Assembly: GCF_009697385.1 (NCBI RefSeq)
Contig: NZ_VUNL01000006.1
Coordinates: 1 to 64,000, forward strand
DNA length: 64,000 nucleotides
Direction of reading: 5' to 3'
From: Wylensekiella montiformis
GTDB taxonomy: Bacteria; Bacillota; Negativicutes; Selenomonadales; Selenomonadaceae
Shown piece after piece: positions 54,480-62,306 of the stretch. Every line of letters starts with the position of its first letter. Positions within the stretch are counted from its first letter, which is position 1. Under the pieces are notes generated by a model that had not been told where the DNA came from, searched no databases, and saw nothing but the letters and a program-made list of their open reading frames with translations. A program made the position numbers and the translations under genes.

Positions 54480-54522
54480 ACTGTCCCCCCTATCAAAAGT
54501 ATTTTACGTCGATCAGACGGCT

Positions 54523-54717
54523 TCACATGTCTAACAGCTCTGACGGCTTCACGCCTAAAACTTTGGCAATCTTTCCCAACGTATTAAGGCGCGGTGTACG
54601 GCCCTTCATGGCACCGTAGATTGCCGTTCTCGACACCCCTGCCTTTTCTGCTAGCTCTGCCTGTGTCAGGCCCTTGTCCGCCATAATGTTGACTAACTTT
54701 TTCTTGTCCATGTCCAT
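54523..54717 (-). CDS. Cro-like XRE family regulator
   Basis: A 64-residue single-domain XRE helix-turn-helix protein (LTQAELAEKAGVSRTAIYGA, landmarks at about 17-36; KIAKVLGVKPSELLDM at the end). First gene of the leftward operon, divergent from the larger repressor, like cro opposite cI. The ATG two codons in (54711) has the better spacing from AGAGAGG and may be the true start. Confidence 0.85.
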   Translation of the reverse strand: MDMDKKKLVNIMADKGLTQAELAEKAGVSRTAIYGAMKGRTPRLNTLGKIAKVLGVKPSELLDM

Positions 54718-54742
54718 ACCTCTCTTTACTATGTTCTTCTTT

Positions 54743-54808
54743 TAACACGAATCGAGTTATATAAACCTTTATCGTGTTATTGCTATTATTGTAACCTGTT
54801 TCGTGTTA
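54743..54808. promoter_or_regulatory. Three operators between the divergent regulators
   Basis: TAAC-N9-GTTA at 54743-54759 and 54792-54808, and AAAC-N9-GTTA at 54763-54779. The inner bases keep ACGAA/TCGTG symmetry. They fill the 135-base gap between the Cro-like and repressor genes and cover both promoters. Confidence 0.75.
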
Positions 54809-54852
54809 TAATGCAAGTAAAAAACGCGATATGCATTATAGTAGGTGAAACA

Positions 54853-55485
54853 ATGCCAAAAACTATCTTTAGCCAAAATTTGAAAAAATATAGAGAGAAC
54901 AGGAATTTCTCACGTCAAAGCCTAGCTGATAAAGTCGGTATATCGTTATCAACATTGGGAATGTATGAACAAGGCAGACGTGAACCAGACTTACAGAAAC
55001 TAGTTTCTATCGCTACACTGTTGCATGTCTCTGTGGATGAGCTGTTAGGCTACACTGTTCCTATTGTCGGGGAGTACAAAAAATACAAGGCCGTCTTTCT
55101 TGCCGCCTGCCCTGCCTACGGGATAAGGGAACGCGGCGACATGGTGGCGATATACAACAGGGAACAGGAAAAGGCCGACGCCGCGCCGCCGCTCACATGG
55201 GAATCTGAGTTTGATTTTGTGGATCCGACGCCCGCGCCCCATGAATCTTTCGACTTTCTGCCGATGGAATGGACGCCTGACACGCCGCCCTACTATCTGC
55301 CGCTAGAACTGACGCGCGCGGACTTCATCGCCATCATGCGAAGGGCTGCCGATGACTGGCAGAAGGAAACGCGCAACATATACGCCATGCAGATATACAA
55401 GCGGCTAGGCATGTACAACCATACCCACAAGGCAAGGGACGCAAAAAAGCCCGCCGACGATACGGCAGGCACGAAAGAGGGCTGA
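54853..55485 (+). CDS. XRE-family repressor of the element
   Basis: A 210-residue protein with an N-terminal helix-turn-helix (NLKKYRENRNFSRQSLADKV through DELLGYTVP, about residues 8-67). The remainder is acidic and proline-rich (PTPAPHESFDFLPMEWTPDTPP) and lacks the S24 peptidase Ser-Lys residues, so it is not a LexA/cI-type self-cleaving repressor. Start at MPKTIFSQN after TAGGTG. It is 3 bases from the integrase gene and probably co-transcribed with it. It likely represses the leftward genes through the three operators. Confidence 0.85.
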   Translation: MPKTIFSQNLKKYRENRNFSRQSLADKVGISLSTLGMYEQGRREPDLQKLVSIATLLHVSVDELLGYTVPIVGEYKKYKAVFLAACPAYGIRERGDMVAIYNREQEKADAAPPLTWESEFDFVDPTPAPHESFDFLPMEWTPDTPPYYLPLELTRADFIAIMRRAADDWQKETRNIYAMQIYKRLGMYNHTHKARDAKKPADDTAGTKEG

Positions 55486-55488
55486 CCT

Positions 55489-56564
55489 ATGGCAAAGACA
55501 CGCACGCTCCATGTGTACAGTTACGAGAAGGACGGCTCCACGCTGTACTACGTCACGTTCTACTGCAAGCAATGGGACGGCACGAACAAGAAAATCAAGA
55601 AAATGGGGTTCACGCGGCAGGCCGACGCCGCCCGCTACGAACAGGACTACCGCGACCGCCTAGCAGGATCCCCCGCCATGACCTTTGCGGCCCTCTGTGA
55701 CAGGTTCCTTGATGACTATAGGCATCATGTCAGGGAATCCACGTACTTGACAACGCGAAATTTACTCGTGACCTACTTGTTTCCTGCTTTCGGCGACAAG
55801 ACATTGACCGAGCTGACGCCCGTCATGATTCGCGAATGGCAGAACAGATTTATATCAAGCCGACATTATCAGCCGACAACATTAAGCAAAATTCATGCTT
55901 CACTAGTCATTACCCTGAACTACGCCTGCAAGTATTTTGGACTGGCAAAGAATCCCGCCACCATTGCGGGCGGTATGGGATCGCAAAGGCCCGCCCATGA
56001 TATGCAATATTGGACGCGCGAACAGTTCGCCCGCTTTATCCTGTCAGGACTCAAACCAGAATATATCGCCATGTTCTCTACACTGTTCTGGACGGGCTGC
56101 CGCTCAGGGGAATGTTTGGCCCTGACAGCAGGCGACATTGACCTAGAACAGGGCATCATGGGCATCAACAAGACAATGACAAAAACAGAACACGGCTACA
56201 TTGTAGGGCCGCCCAAGACGGCACATAGCCGCCGCAAGGTATCTCTGCCGCGCCCGCTTGTCATGATCCTAGCCGACTGGATACGGCGAACCGACGCAAG
56301 AAGCAACGACCGCCTTTTTACTAGGGATAGAACAACCTATGCTGCTGCACTCAAACAACACGCCCAACAAGTGGGGCTGTCTGCCATCCGTTTGCATGAT
56401 CTCAGGCACTCCCATGCGTCCATGCTCATCAACCTAGGCACACCGCCCAAAGTGTACAAGAACGCCTGGGCCATGCGTCGATACAAATGACTCTTGACCT
56501 GTATTCCCATCTGTACCCAGACAAGCAGAAAGACGTTGCTGACAGGCTTTCACAATACTTTTAA
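55489..56564 (+). pseudogene. Tyrosine recombinase (integrase), one-base frameshift near the 3' end
   Basis: Integrase of the element, next to its right end. An arm-binding AP2-like N-terminus (TLHVYSYEKDGSTLYYVTF), a core-binding domain (MTFAALCDRFLDDYRHH) and the catalytic domain with Arg in WTGCRSGE and HDLRHSH are intact. At 56452-56456 (GTGTA) one base is missing: the zero frame ends after VYKNAWAMRRYK, while the next frame continues VQERLGHASIQMTLDLYSHL to a stop at 56562-56564. The frameshift removes the last histidine and the catalytic tyrosine. Without it the protein would be about 358 residues. Sequencing error and rare ribosomal frameshifting are alternatives; no classic slippery heptamer in the right frame is seen. 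Confidence 0.88.
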
Positions 56565-56567
56565 GCC

Positions 56568-56598
56568 GAAAACAGAACTATTTTAGAACTTTTAACAT
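56568..56598 (+). repeat. Right copy of the imperfect 29-bp direct repeat
   Basis: AACAGAACTATTTTAGAACT followed by TTTAACAT; compare 50893-50921. It begins right after the integrase stop, where arm sites of tyrosine recombinases are often found. Confidence 0.55.
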
Positions 56599-56603
56599 AG
56601 CAA

Positions 56604-56645
56604 AAACGCCTATAAATCCTTATTCCATGGGGTTCATAGGCGTTT
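56604..56645 (+). terminator. Inverted repeat after the integrase
   Basis: AAACGCCTAT (56604-56613) and ATAGGCGTTT (56636-56645) around a 22-base loop, then TATT. It may terminate the integrase transcript before the yibE/F junction. Confidence 0.5.
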
Positions 56646-56656
56646 ATTCTCATATC

Positions 56657-56665
56657 GTACCCCGA
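56657..56665. repeat. Right attachment core of the element
   Basis: GTACCCCGA, identical to 50787-50795. On the minus strand TCGGGGTAC encodes Ser-Gly-Tyr of the interrupted gene. Confidence 0.8.
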
Positions 56666-57325
56666 AAGATGCGCCGATTCGCCAAAGGCCACTGCCGACA
56701 GTCCAGCGAAAAAAACTCCGCCAAATGCTCCTCCGGCAGCAGCAGCCGCCTGACGCGACCAGCCGCAGACCAGCCAGACCGTCAGCAGCAAAATCAGCCC
56801 GGCCGTCACCATAGCCGCGGGAATCGGTGCGATGCCATGCATCAACAGGGGGAGAAACAAAAACAGGAACAAAAGAAAGGTACTGAGCAAGGCCGCCACA
56901 GAGCGTATCCCCCTACGCCCGCCGACCAAGGATAAAAGGAAACAGAAAAAAGCGATAAAGCCAAGAACCCGCAAGGTTCGATCGTAACTGTATACGGTAT
57001 AAGTGACCAGCGAACCGGCCCGGCTGCTCATCGCCACCACAGGCATCCCCGGCTCACAAACTGCGCCGAACAGCATGCCGTTCGGGCAGTTCGCAGTTTC
57101 CTGCGCACCATCTGCAAGGCGCAGCAGAACGATCTGATCTCCTATGCGGCTTCCGTTCTCCTGTCGATTGTCACGCAGGACCTGCACCACCTCCGCCCGT
57201 TCAAAGCTCCGCCCTTCAGTATTGACCAGCGCCGGCTTATCGATACCGCTGTTCAACGACCATAAGGCAGCGGCCGTCAGGCAGAGTATGAGCAAAAGGC
57301 CCAGCCGTTTTCCTATATGTTTCAT
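56657..57325 (-). pseudogene. YibE/YibF-family membrane protein, 5' part (split by the element)
   Basis: N-terminal 223 codons of the interrupted gene: signal/anchor helix, an extracytoplasmic beta domain (RIGDQIVLLRLADG ... PGMPVVAMSS) and at least three membrane helices, ending FGESAHLSGY at the core. The frame then runs into the element for 32 codons. Start at MKHIGKRLG after AGGAGG. YibE/F proteins are putative membrane transport or envelope proteins of unknown role. Confidence 0.88.
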
Positions 57326-57340
57326 GCTTGTTCCTCCTGA

Positions 57341-57379
57341 AAAACCTCCCGTCGATCCCACAGGGATTCCGGGAGGTTT
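57341..57379 (-). terminator. Terminator between the phosphatase gene and yibE/F
   Basis: AAACCTCCCG pairs with CGGGAGGTTT and an inner GAATCCC/GGGATC stem extends it; TTTTTC follows on the minus strand. The U-tract lies just before the yibE/F ribosome site. Confidence 0.8.
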
Positions 57380-57404
57380 GATCGCTCTCACTTGCTGCAG
57401 CGAT

Positions 57405-58952
57405 TCATTTTTTGATGATCTGGTACGTCTGATCAATCGGCGCTCCCGATTCCGCATCATAGGTGTCGATCTGGAACGTGTCTTTCGTAATGTGAATGAC
57501 CGAATACGTCGGGCGCCAGCTCTGGCTGCGGGCTGCGATATAGTCCTGCTGCTGCGGAATCAGCTCATAAAATTTCGAGCCCGTCGCAGAATTCGAGGAC
57601 ATGTAAAACACGCCCTTTGGATTGACCAGGGTTCCCTGTCTCATATCCGCAATGGTATAGCAGAGATTCTGTTTTACAAATTCTGCCTTTTTGTCGCTGT
57701 TTTTCAGTGCCGCGCCGAGCAGATTGTGGTGCTGGCCGGACTGCCCATGCTGCCTGTATTCCGCAAAGTCCGCATGCTGCCGGCCGTCGCTAGAGAGCTG
57801 ATACGTACGCGCATAGGTATGATCATGCCCTTGCAGAACAACGTCAATTTTATTGGCATCATAAATCGGCGTGAGCTGCGTGCGCAGAAGAATGCCATCC
57901 GAATCCGAATGATCCAGACCACTTCCGTAAATGTCCTGATGCATCACGACGATCCGCCATTTCACATCCGGATTTGCCTTGATGGCTTTTTTGATCAATG
58001 CTTCATGATCTGCCGCATTGTAATTATTCGCATTAATGACAATGAACAGCGCATTTCCATAGGTATAAAAATACCCGTGTCCGGCCACAGTCGGCGTGGC
58101 CTCTTCGGTAAAGGGATTGGGAACATGGAAATGATTCTGATAACCGATCGTCATACTGTCATGATTGCCGATGCTGGCTGCCTCCGGCAGGCTGCGCAAA
58201 GCCTTGGCAGACAAATATCCCGCATACTGTATTTCCTGCAATTTGATCTTGGCCGACGACTGATCCTCAGCCGGTTCATTAATCTGATCACCGGGAGAAA
58301 CAAGGAAATTAATCTCCGGATGCTGAGACAGCGCGCTATTGAGCGTCTTATTCCAATTATACGCATCATTGCGTGCCGCCAGTTCCCCATCCTGTTTGTT
58401 CCCTTCGGCAGACGTCTGCCCCTTGGACGCGCCGATCTGCGGATCGCCGACGTACATGAAGGAAAAATCATCCGGATTCCCCGTCTTAAACGACTGAACC
58501 TCTTTCCAGCTGCCATTGCATCTGACCTGATAATAATACGTCGTCTCCGGCTTAAGTCCGCGCACCGTCACCTTATTGGCATAATACTGTGTGCCGTCGA
58601 CCACGGTGCCTGTTTTCGACGTTCCCCGCCAGACGGAGGATTCGGACATGTCGGCATGCGTCGACAGCCGAACCTCAGACTGCTCTGCCTGCTGTCGGGA
58701 ATACCAGGCAAAATTCATCTGCGAAGCGTTTTTGCCCGGCGCCATGGAGACCTGCTCATAGTCTCCCTTGATGGTCTCCCAGCTCTCCTTCCACTGCGAC
58801 CAGTTCTGATCGCCAGCCTGTGTGGACACCACAGCGTCCGGTACAGCCGACGCATCATTCCAGTGTGATGTAGCTGCATACGCCGTAGAAGCCAGACATA
58901 ATGCAGTCAGGACATAAGTGGTAAGACGCTTCTTATTCCGAAAAAATTTCAT
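57405..58952 (-). CDS. Secreted purple-acid-phosphatase-like metallophosphoesterase
   Basis: A 515-residue exported enzyme. The signal peptide ends at AYA; a fibronectin-like purple acid phosphatase N-domain follows (VRLSTHADMSESSVWRG ... LKPETTYYYQV), then the calcineurin-like core with YVGDPQIG, SPGDQINE, SIGNHDSM, VMHQDIYG and LQGHDHTYART supplying the dinuclear metal ligands. It would release phosphate from organic esters outside the cytoplasm. Start at MKFFRNKKRL after GGGAAGGGG; an upstream Met would add 75 atypical residues. A Pho box precedes it, consistent with induction by phosphate starvation. Confidence 0.92.
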   Translation of the reverse strand: MKFFRNKKRLTTYVLTALCLASTAYAATSHWNDASAVPDAVVSTQAGDQNWSQWKESWETIKGDYEQVSMAPGKNASQMNFAWYSRQQAEQSEVRLSTHADMSESSVWRGTSKTGTVVDGTQYYANKVTVRGLKPETTYYYQVRCNGSWKEVQSFKTGNPDDFSFMYVGDPQIGASKGQTSAEGNKQDGELAARNDAYNWNKTLNSALSQHPEINFLVSPGDQINEPAEDQSSAKIKLQEIQYAGYLSAKALRSLPEAASIGNHDSMTIGYQNHFHVPNPFTEEATPTVAGHGYFYTYGNALFIVINANNYNAADHEALIKKAIKANPDVKWRIVVMHQDIYGSGLDHSDSDGILLRTQLTPIYDANKIDVVLQGHDHTYARTYQLSSDGRQHADFAEYRQHGQSGQHHNLLGAALKNSDKKAEFVKQNLCYTIADMRQGTLVNPKGVFYMSSNSATGSKFYELIPQQQDYIAARSQSWRPTYSVIHITKDTFQIDTYDAESGAPIDQTYQIIKK

Positions 58953-59018
58953 GACAAACCCCTTCCCATAAATACCGTTCAACGACACTTTCACTGTATC
59001 ATGAGAAGGGGCTGTATA

Positions 59019-59046
59019 TGTTATGGCGATGTTACGAATCCGTAAA
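59019..59046 (-). promoter_or_regulatory. Pho box upstream of the phosphatase gene
   Basis: On the minus strand TTTACG-N5-GTAACA-N5-ATAACA, three hexamers with an 11-base period, 67-94 bases before the ATG. The order resembles that before pstS. Confidence 0.65.
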
Positions 59047-59055
59047 TCCTTTTGC

Positions 59056-59646
59056 TCACCCTGCACACCGGACCATTTCCAGAAAACGACGGTGAATCCG
59101 GCTATCGTTTCCCAACTCCGGATGAAAGGCAAGAGCCAGCTGGTTGCGGTACTGTACGCCGGTAATTTTTCCCTCATGACGACTCAGAATATGCACCTGA
59201 TCATCCAGTACCGATTCGATATAGGGCGCACGGATAAAACGCATCGCCACAAGACCTTCACCGGCAAAATCATCCAAAGCTGTAAAACTGCCCAGCTGCC
59301 GGCCATAAGCATTCCGCTTTACCCGCACGGGCAAAGTGGAAAAGCCTCTGCGATCATCGTTGCTGATTTCCCGGGCCAGCAGAATCAGCCCGGCACAGGT
59401 AGCCAATACCGGCATGCCGGATTCAATCCGCCGCCGCAGCGGGTCATACAAGCCCGTATCCCGCAGCAGTTTTCCCTGAACGCTGCTCTCACCACCCGGC
59501 AGGATCAAACCGGCCATATTCTCCGTCAGATCCTGCTTATTGCGGATTTCCCGGCAGTCTGCCCCCATCTCACGCAGCATAGATTCATGCTCCGCAAAGG
59601 CTCCCTGCAAGGCCAGCACTCCAATCCAAGGCTTTTCTCCGCTCAT
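59056..59646 (-). CDS. pdxT: PdxT, glutaminase subunit of pyridoxal 5'-phosphate synthase
   Basis: Releases ammonia from glutamine for PdxS. The 197 residues have GVLALQGAFAEH, the oxyanion-strand LPGGESS, the nucleophile Cys in VLATCAGLILLA and the His-Glu pair in LAFHPELGND. Start at MSGEKPWIG after GAGGGGAG, ten bases after the pdxS stop. Confidence 0.95.
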   Translation of the reverse strand: MSGEKPWIGVLALQGAFAEHESMLREMGADCREIRNKQDLTENMAGLILPGGESSVQGKLLRDTGLYDPLRRRIESGMPVLATCAGLILLAREISNDDRRGFSTLPVRVKRNAYGRQLGSFTALDDFAGEGLVAMRFIRAPYIESVLDDQVHILSRHEGKITGVQYRNQLALAFHPELGNDSRIHRRFLEMVRCAG

Positions 59647-59656
59647 TCTTCTCCCC

Positions 59657-60547
59657 TCACTTTCCACGCTCAGCCATCAAGAGCTGTATCTCATCCGCAT
59701 TGATTCCCACCATGGCTTCGCCAAGATTTTCCGACAGTCTGGCAATTTGTTTCGGATCCTGATAATTCGTGACAGCCTGTACGATCGCAGCAGCGCGTTT
59801 GGCCGGATTCCCGGATTTGAAGATCCCCGACCCGACAAATACCCCTTCGGCACCAAGCTGCATCATCAGCGCCGCATCCGCCGGCGTCGCCACGCCGCCA
59901 GCTGCAAAATTGACAACCGGAAGCTGGTGATGCTCATGTACATACCTCACCAACTCAAGGGGAACCTGATACGTCTTAGCCGCTTCAAACAACTCATCTT
60001 CGCGCAAAGCAGACAAAGCGGCAATCTCCCGGTTGATTTTCCTTATATGATGCACGGCCTGTACCACATCGCCAGTGCCCGGCTCTCCCTTAGTCCGAAT
60101 CATAGCTGCACCTTCGCTGATGCGGCGCAGCGCTTCCCCCAGATCCTTCGCTCCGCAGACAAATGGTACCTGAAAGTTATGCTTATCGATATGATAGACA
60201 TCATCCGCCGGCGACAACACTTCACTTTCGTCGATATAATCGATTTCAATCGCCTGCAGCACCTGCGCTTCGGCAATGTGACCAATCCGACATTTCGCCA
60301 TAACGGGAATGGATACGGCCTGCTGAATGCCCTTGATCATCGCCGGATCGCTCATCCGCGCCACTCCGCCGGCAGCCCGGATATCCGCTGGAATACGCTC
60401 CAACGCCATGACTGCGCAGGCACCGGCATCTTCGGCAATCTTTGCCTGTTCCGGTGTCGTGACATCCATGATGACACCACCTTTAAGCATCTGCGCCAGC
60501 TCTTTGTTCAATCGATATTGTTCTTCCGCGCGGTTCGGTTTCTCCAT
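59657..60547 (-). CDS. pdxS: PdxS, pyridoxal 5'-phosphate synthase lyase subunit
   Basis: Builds PLP from ribose 5-phosphate, glyceraldehyde 3-phosphate and ammonia in a dodecamer. The 296 residues are of family length; [20 protein letters not shown] (landmark near the first catalytic Lys-containing strand), [12 protein letters not shown] and the phosphate-binding GTGDVVQAV and [11 protein letters not shown] are visible. Start at [10 protein letters not shown] after GGAAGGAA. First gene of pdxST. Confidence 0.96.
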   Translation of the reverse strand: MEKPNRAEEQYRLNKELAQMLKGGVIMDVTTPEQAKIAEDAGACAVMALERIPADIRAAGGVARMSDPAMIKGIQQAVSIPVMAKCRIGHIAEAQVLQAIEIDYIDESEVLSPADDVYHIDKHNFQVPFVCGAKDLGEALRRISEGAAMIRTKGEPGTGDVVQAVHHIRKINREIAALSALREDELFEAAKTYQVPLELVRYVHEHHQLPVVNFAAGGVATPADAALMMQLGAEGVFVGSGIFKSGNPAKRAAAIVQAVTNYQDPKQIARLSENLGEAMVGINADEIQLLMAERGK

Positions 60548-60654
60548 GATATTCCTTCCTTTCCGAAAACAACAAGTTGATTCTGATCGCTCATGCCTTT
60601 TTATCATACCGCATACTGAACCAATTAAAAGATTCAATTTTTGACATAAAAATA

Positions 60655-60689
60655 AGGTCAGTTCCTTTTTTTACACGAGGAACTGACCT
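60655..60689 (-). terminator. Terminator after the LUD-domain gene
   Basis: AGGTCAGTTCCT and its complement with an 11-base loop, followed on the minus strand by TTATTTTT. It lies between the LUD gene and pdxS. Confidence 0.8.
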
Positions 60690-60732
60690 ATTCTTTGGCC
60701 TATTTTGTTAGGCGGATCCGTATGGTCAATGA

Positions 60733-61362
60733 TCAGAAGCCCAGATCATCATTGACCAGAATGACCTGTATGCGCCCTTTATGCAGCGAATACCGCGTGA
60801 TCAGAAACTGGCAGCAGATCGTATCCGGTGATTTGCAGTCAAAGCACGCACCGGTTTTGGCGCATGGCGTATTCAAGTGAAACCGCTGCGCATTAATCGG
60901 CGCAGCGATATTGCGCGCCCGCTTCATCGCCCCATCGAGATCGCCGCAGACCTTATTCATTCCCACAATAAAGAGGACTTTTTTCGGGCCCTGAGCAATC
61001 GCCGACACGCGATTGGCATTGCCGTCAATGTTGACCATGATCCCATCCCTGGTTATCGCATTGGCACTGGAAAGAAAAACATCCGCATCGTAGGCGGCCA
61101 GCATGGCCTGCCGCTTATCCTCCATTTTGTCCCTGTCGATAAAATGATAGTTTCCAGCCGCCAGCGCCTCAGGCAGACCGATCTCATGGACGCTCATTCC
61201 CCCGCCCATGGTAACCGTACTCCCTTCGGGGATCAGGTTCAGTGCCAGATCCAGCGCTTCTTTTCGTCCCGCAGCATAAAACCCTTCCATATTGCGCGAC
61301 TGCAGTCCCTTGATGACCGTCTGCGCCAAAAGTTCATTGCGTTTCTCAATGTTCTTGTCCAT
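60733..61362 (-). CDS. LUD-domain protein (LutC/YkgG-like, DUF162)
   Basis: A 209-residue protein with the LUD fold seen in lactate-utilisation proteins: GSTVTMGGGMSVHEIGLPEAL and ADVFLSSANAITRDGIMVNIDGNANR (landmarks), then a cysteine group CAKTGACFDC...ICC that may hold a metal or iron-sulfur site. No lutA or lutB lies alongside. AAGGAGGAG precedes the ATG. Function uncertain. Confidence 0.85.
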   Translation of the reverse strand: MDKNIEKRNELLAQTVIKGLQSRNMEGFYAAGRKEALDLALNLIPEGSTVTMGGGMSVHEIGLPEALAAGNYHFIDRDKMEDKRQAMLAAYDADVFLSSANAITRDGIMVNIDGNANRVSAIAQGPKKVLFIVGMNKVCGDLDGAMKRARNIAAPINAQRFHLNTPCAKTGACFDCKSPDTICCQFLITRYSLHKGRIQVILVNDDLGF

Positions 61363-61633
61363 CGTTCTCCTCCTTATGCCAATGATTACAGATCCTGCTT
61401 ACATTGTAACACAAGCTTCCTGCCGGATAAAATGGAACCTGGTCAGGGGAGAGTTTTAGACGCCCCTGACTCTGGCTGAATGAATCCAATATCCTTTCCT
61501 TCTTAGTTGAAGCAACGATAAGAAATCATGCCATCCTTTACACCATCTGATCTTTACGATAAAATATCTCATACGAGAAAAATACGATAAAGAAATGACA
61601 CACCTTTTTGCTCTCTAGTCAGGAGGTCTTATC

Positions 61634-62227
61634 ATGTACAAACAGAAACTGTTCAGCGCAGCAGCTGCTCTGATGATTCTGACGGCCGCCGCAACCGCTG
61701 AGGCCGGGATCGGAACAGGCATCGGCATTTCCTTTCCTGCTTCCGGCTCCCATTTCTCTGGGCCGTCAGATACTTATGCCGCCTTCAGCTTCGACAAGAT
61801 CGCTGAGGAACTGACCGTCTCAGAACGGCACGGAAAGCTGCGCATGGAACTGAAAGTCACCAACGGGAGCGACCAGCCTTATACGGTAGAACACCGCAGC
61901 GGCCAATGCTTTGATTTTGCTCTGCTGGACAAAAACGGAAAAACGCTCTACCGCTGGTCCGATACCATGTCTTTCACACAGGCGATCGCCTCATCCACCA
62001 TCCCGGCACACCAAAGCAGCGTTTACACTGCTGAGATTTCCGCCCGCGATTACCGAAAAATCAAAGAAGATGCTGTGGTTGTCTCCGCCTGGCTCACGGA
62101 TACTCCTTACGTCCTTTCTTCGCGCATCCCGTCTTCATCCGAAAGCGGCCGCGTGCCGGTCGTGATCCACGGAGGAATCATTCTCGGTAACGGAAACTGG
62201 GATCATGACCATATCGCGCCGTTTTGA
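61634..62227 (+). CDS. Secreted BsuPI-domain protein
   Basis: A 197-residue exported protein. The signal peptide ends near TAEAG; residues about 60-155 match the BsuPI family (intracellular proteinase inhibitor fold): LKVTNGSDQPYTVEHRSGQ, FALLDKNGKTLYRWSD, SSTIPAHQSSVYTAEI. A serine-rich linker and histidine-containing tail follow. AGGAGG precedes the ATG. In this setting it may be an envelope or extracellular protease modulator, but the role is not shown. Upstream bases 61363-61633 show no gene. Confidence 0.8.
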   Translation: MYKQKLFSAAAALMILTAAATAEAGIGTGIGISFPASGSHFSGPSDTYAAFSFDKIAEELTVSERHGKLRMELKVTNGSDQPYTVEHRSGQCFDFALLDKNGKTLYRWSDTMSFTQAIASSTIPAHQSSVYTAEISARDYRKIKEDAVVVSAWLTDTPYVLSSRIPSSSESGRVPVVIHGGIILGNGNWDHDHIAPF

Positions 62228-62244
62228 TCATGCAGTATTTGTGA

Positions 62245-62250
62245 TATAAT
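62245..62250 (+). promoter_or_regulatory. -10 element before the CNNM/CBS gene
   Basis: A perfect TATAAT with a weak TTTGAT-like -35 about 16 bases upstream. It places the transcript start near 62257, which excludes the TTG at 62268 as a sensible start. Confidence 0.5.
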
Positions 62251-62306
62251 AAAAGTGTTATGTATGATTGACGAAATTTAAGTTTACGGAAAAGGATGAA
62301 CTGCAC

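Larger units (their letters stand above)
50787..56665. mobile_element. 5.87-kb integrated element in a yibE/F gene
   Basis: Bounded by the 9-bp core GTACCCCGA. From left to right it holds about 1.3 kb without clear genes, two unknown minus-strand genes, an iteron/palindrome region, a replisome-organiser-like gene, an excisionase-like HTH gene, a Cro-like gene, a divergent repressor, and a tyrosine recombinase next to the right end. Precise recombination between the cores restores the target gene in frame (223 codons from the left part plus 171). Genes for capsid, packaging or conjugation are lacking, so it is not a complete phage or ICE; an integrated plasmid, a phage satellite or a remnant are the options. 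Confidence 0.88.

Noticed and set aside
56449-56460. Programmed -1 frameshift signal in the integrase
   Set aside because: The local CCCAAAG does not fall in the X-XXY-YYZ register and no stable downstream structure is evident, so mutation or sequencing error is simpler.
57144-58868. A 574-codon forward frame opposite the phosphatase
   Set aside because: Antisense shadow; the reverse frame has signal peptide and all metallophosphoesterase motifs.
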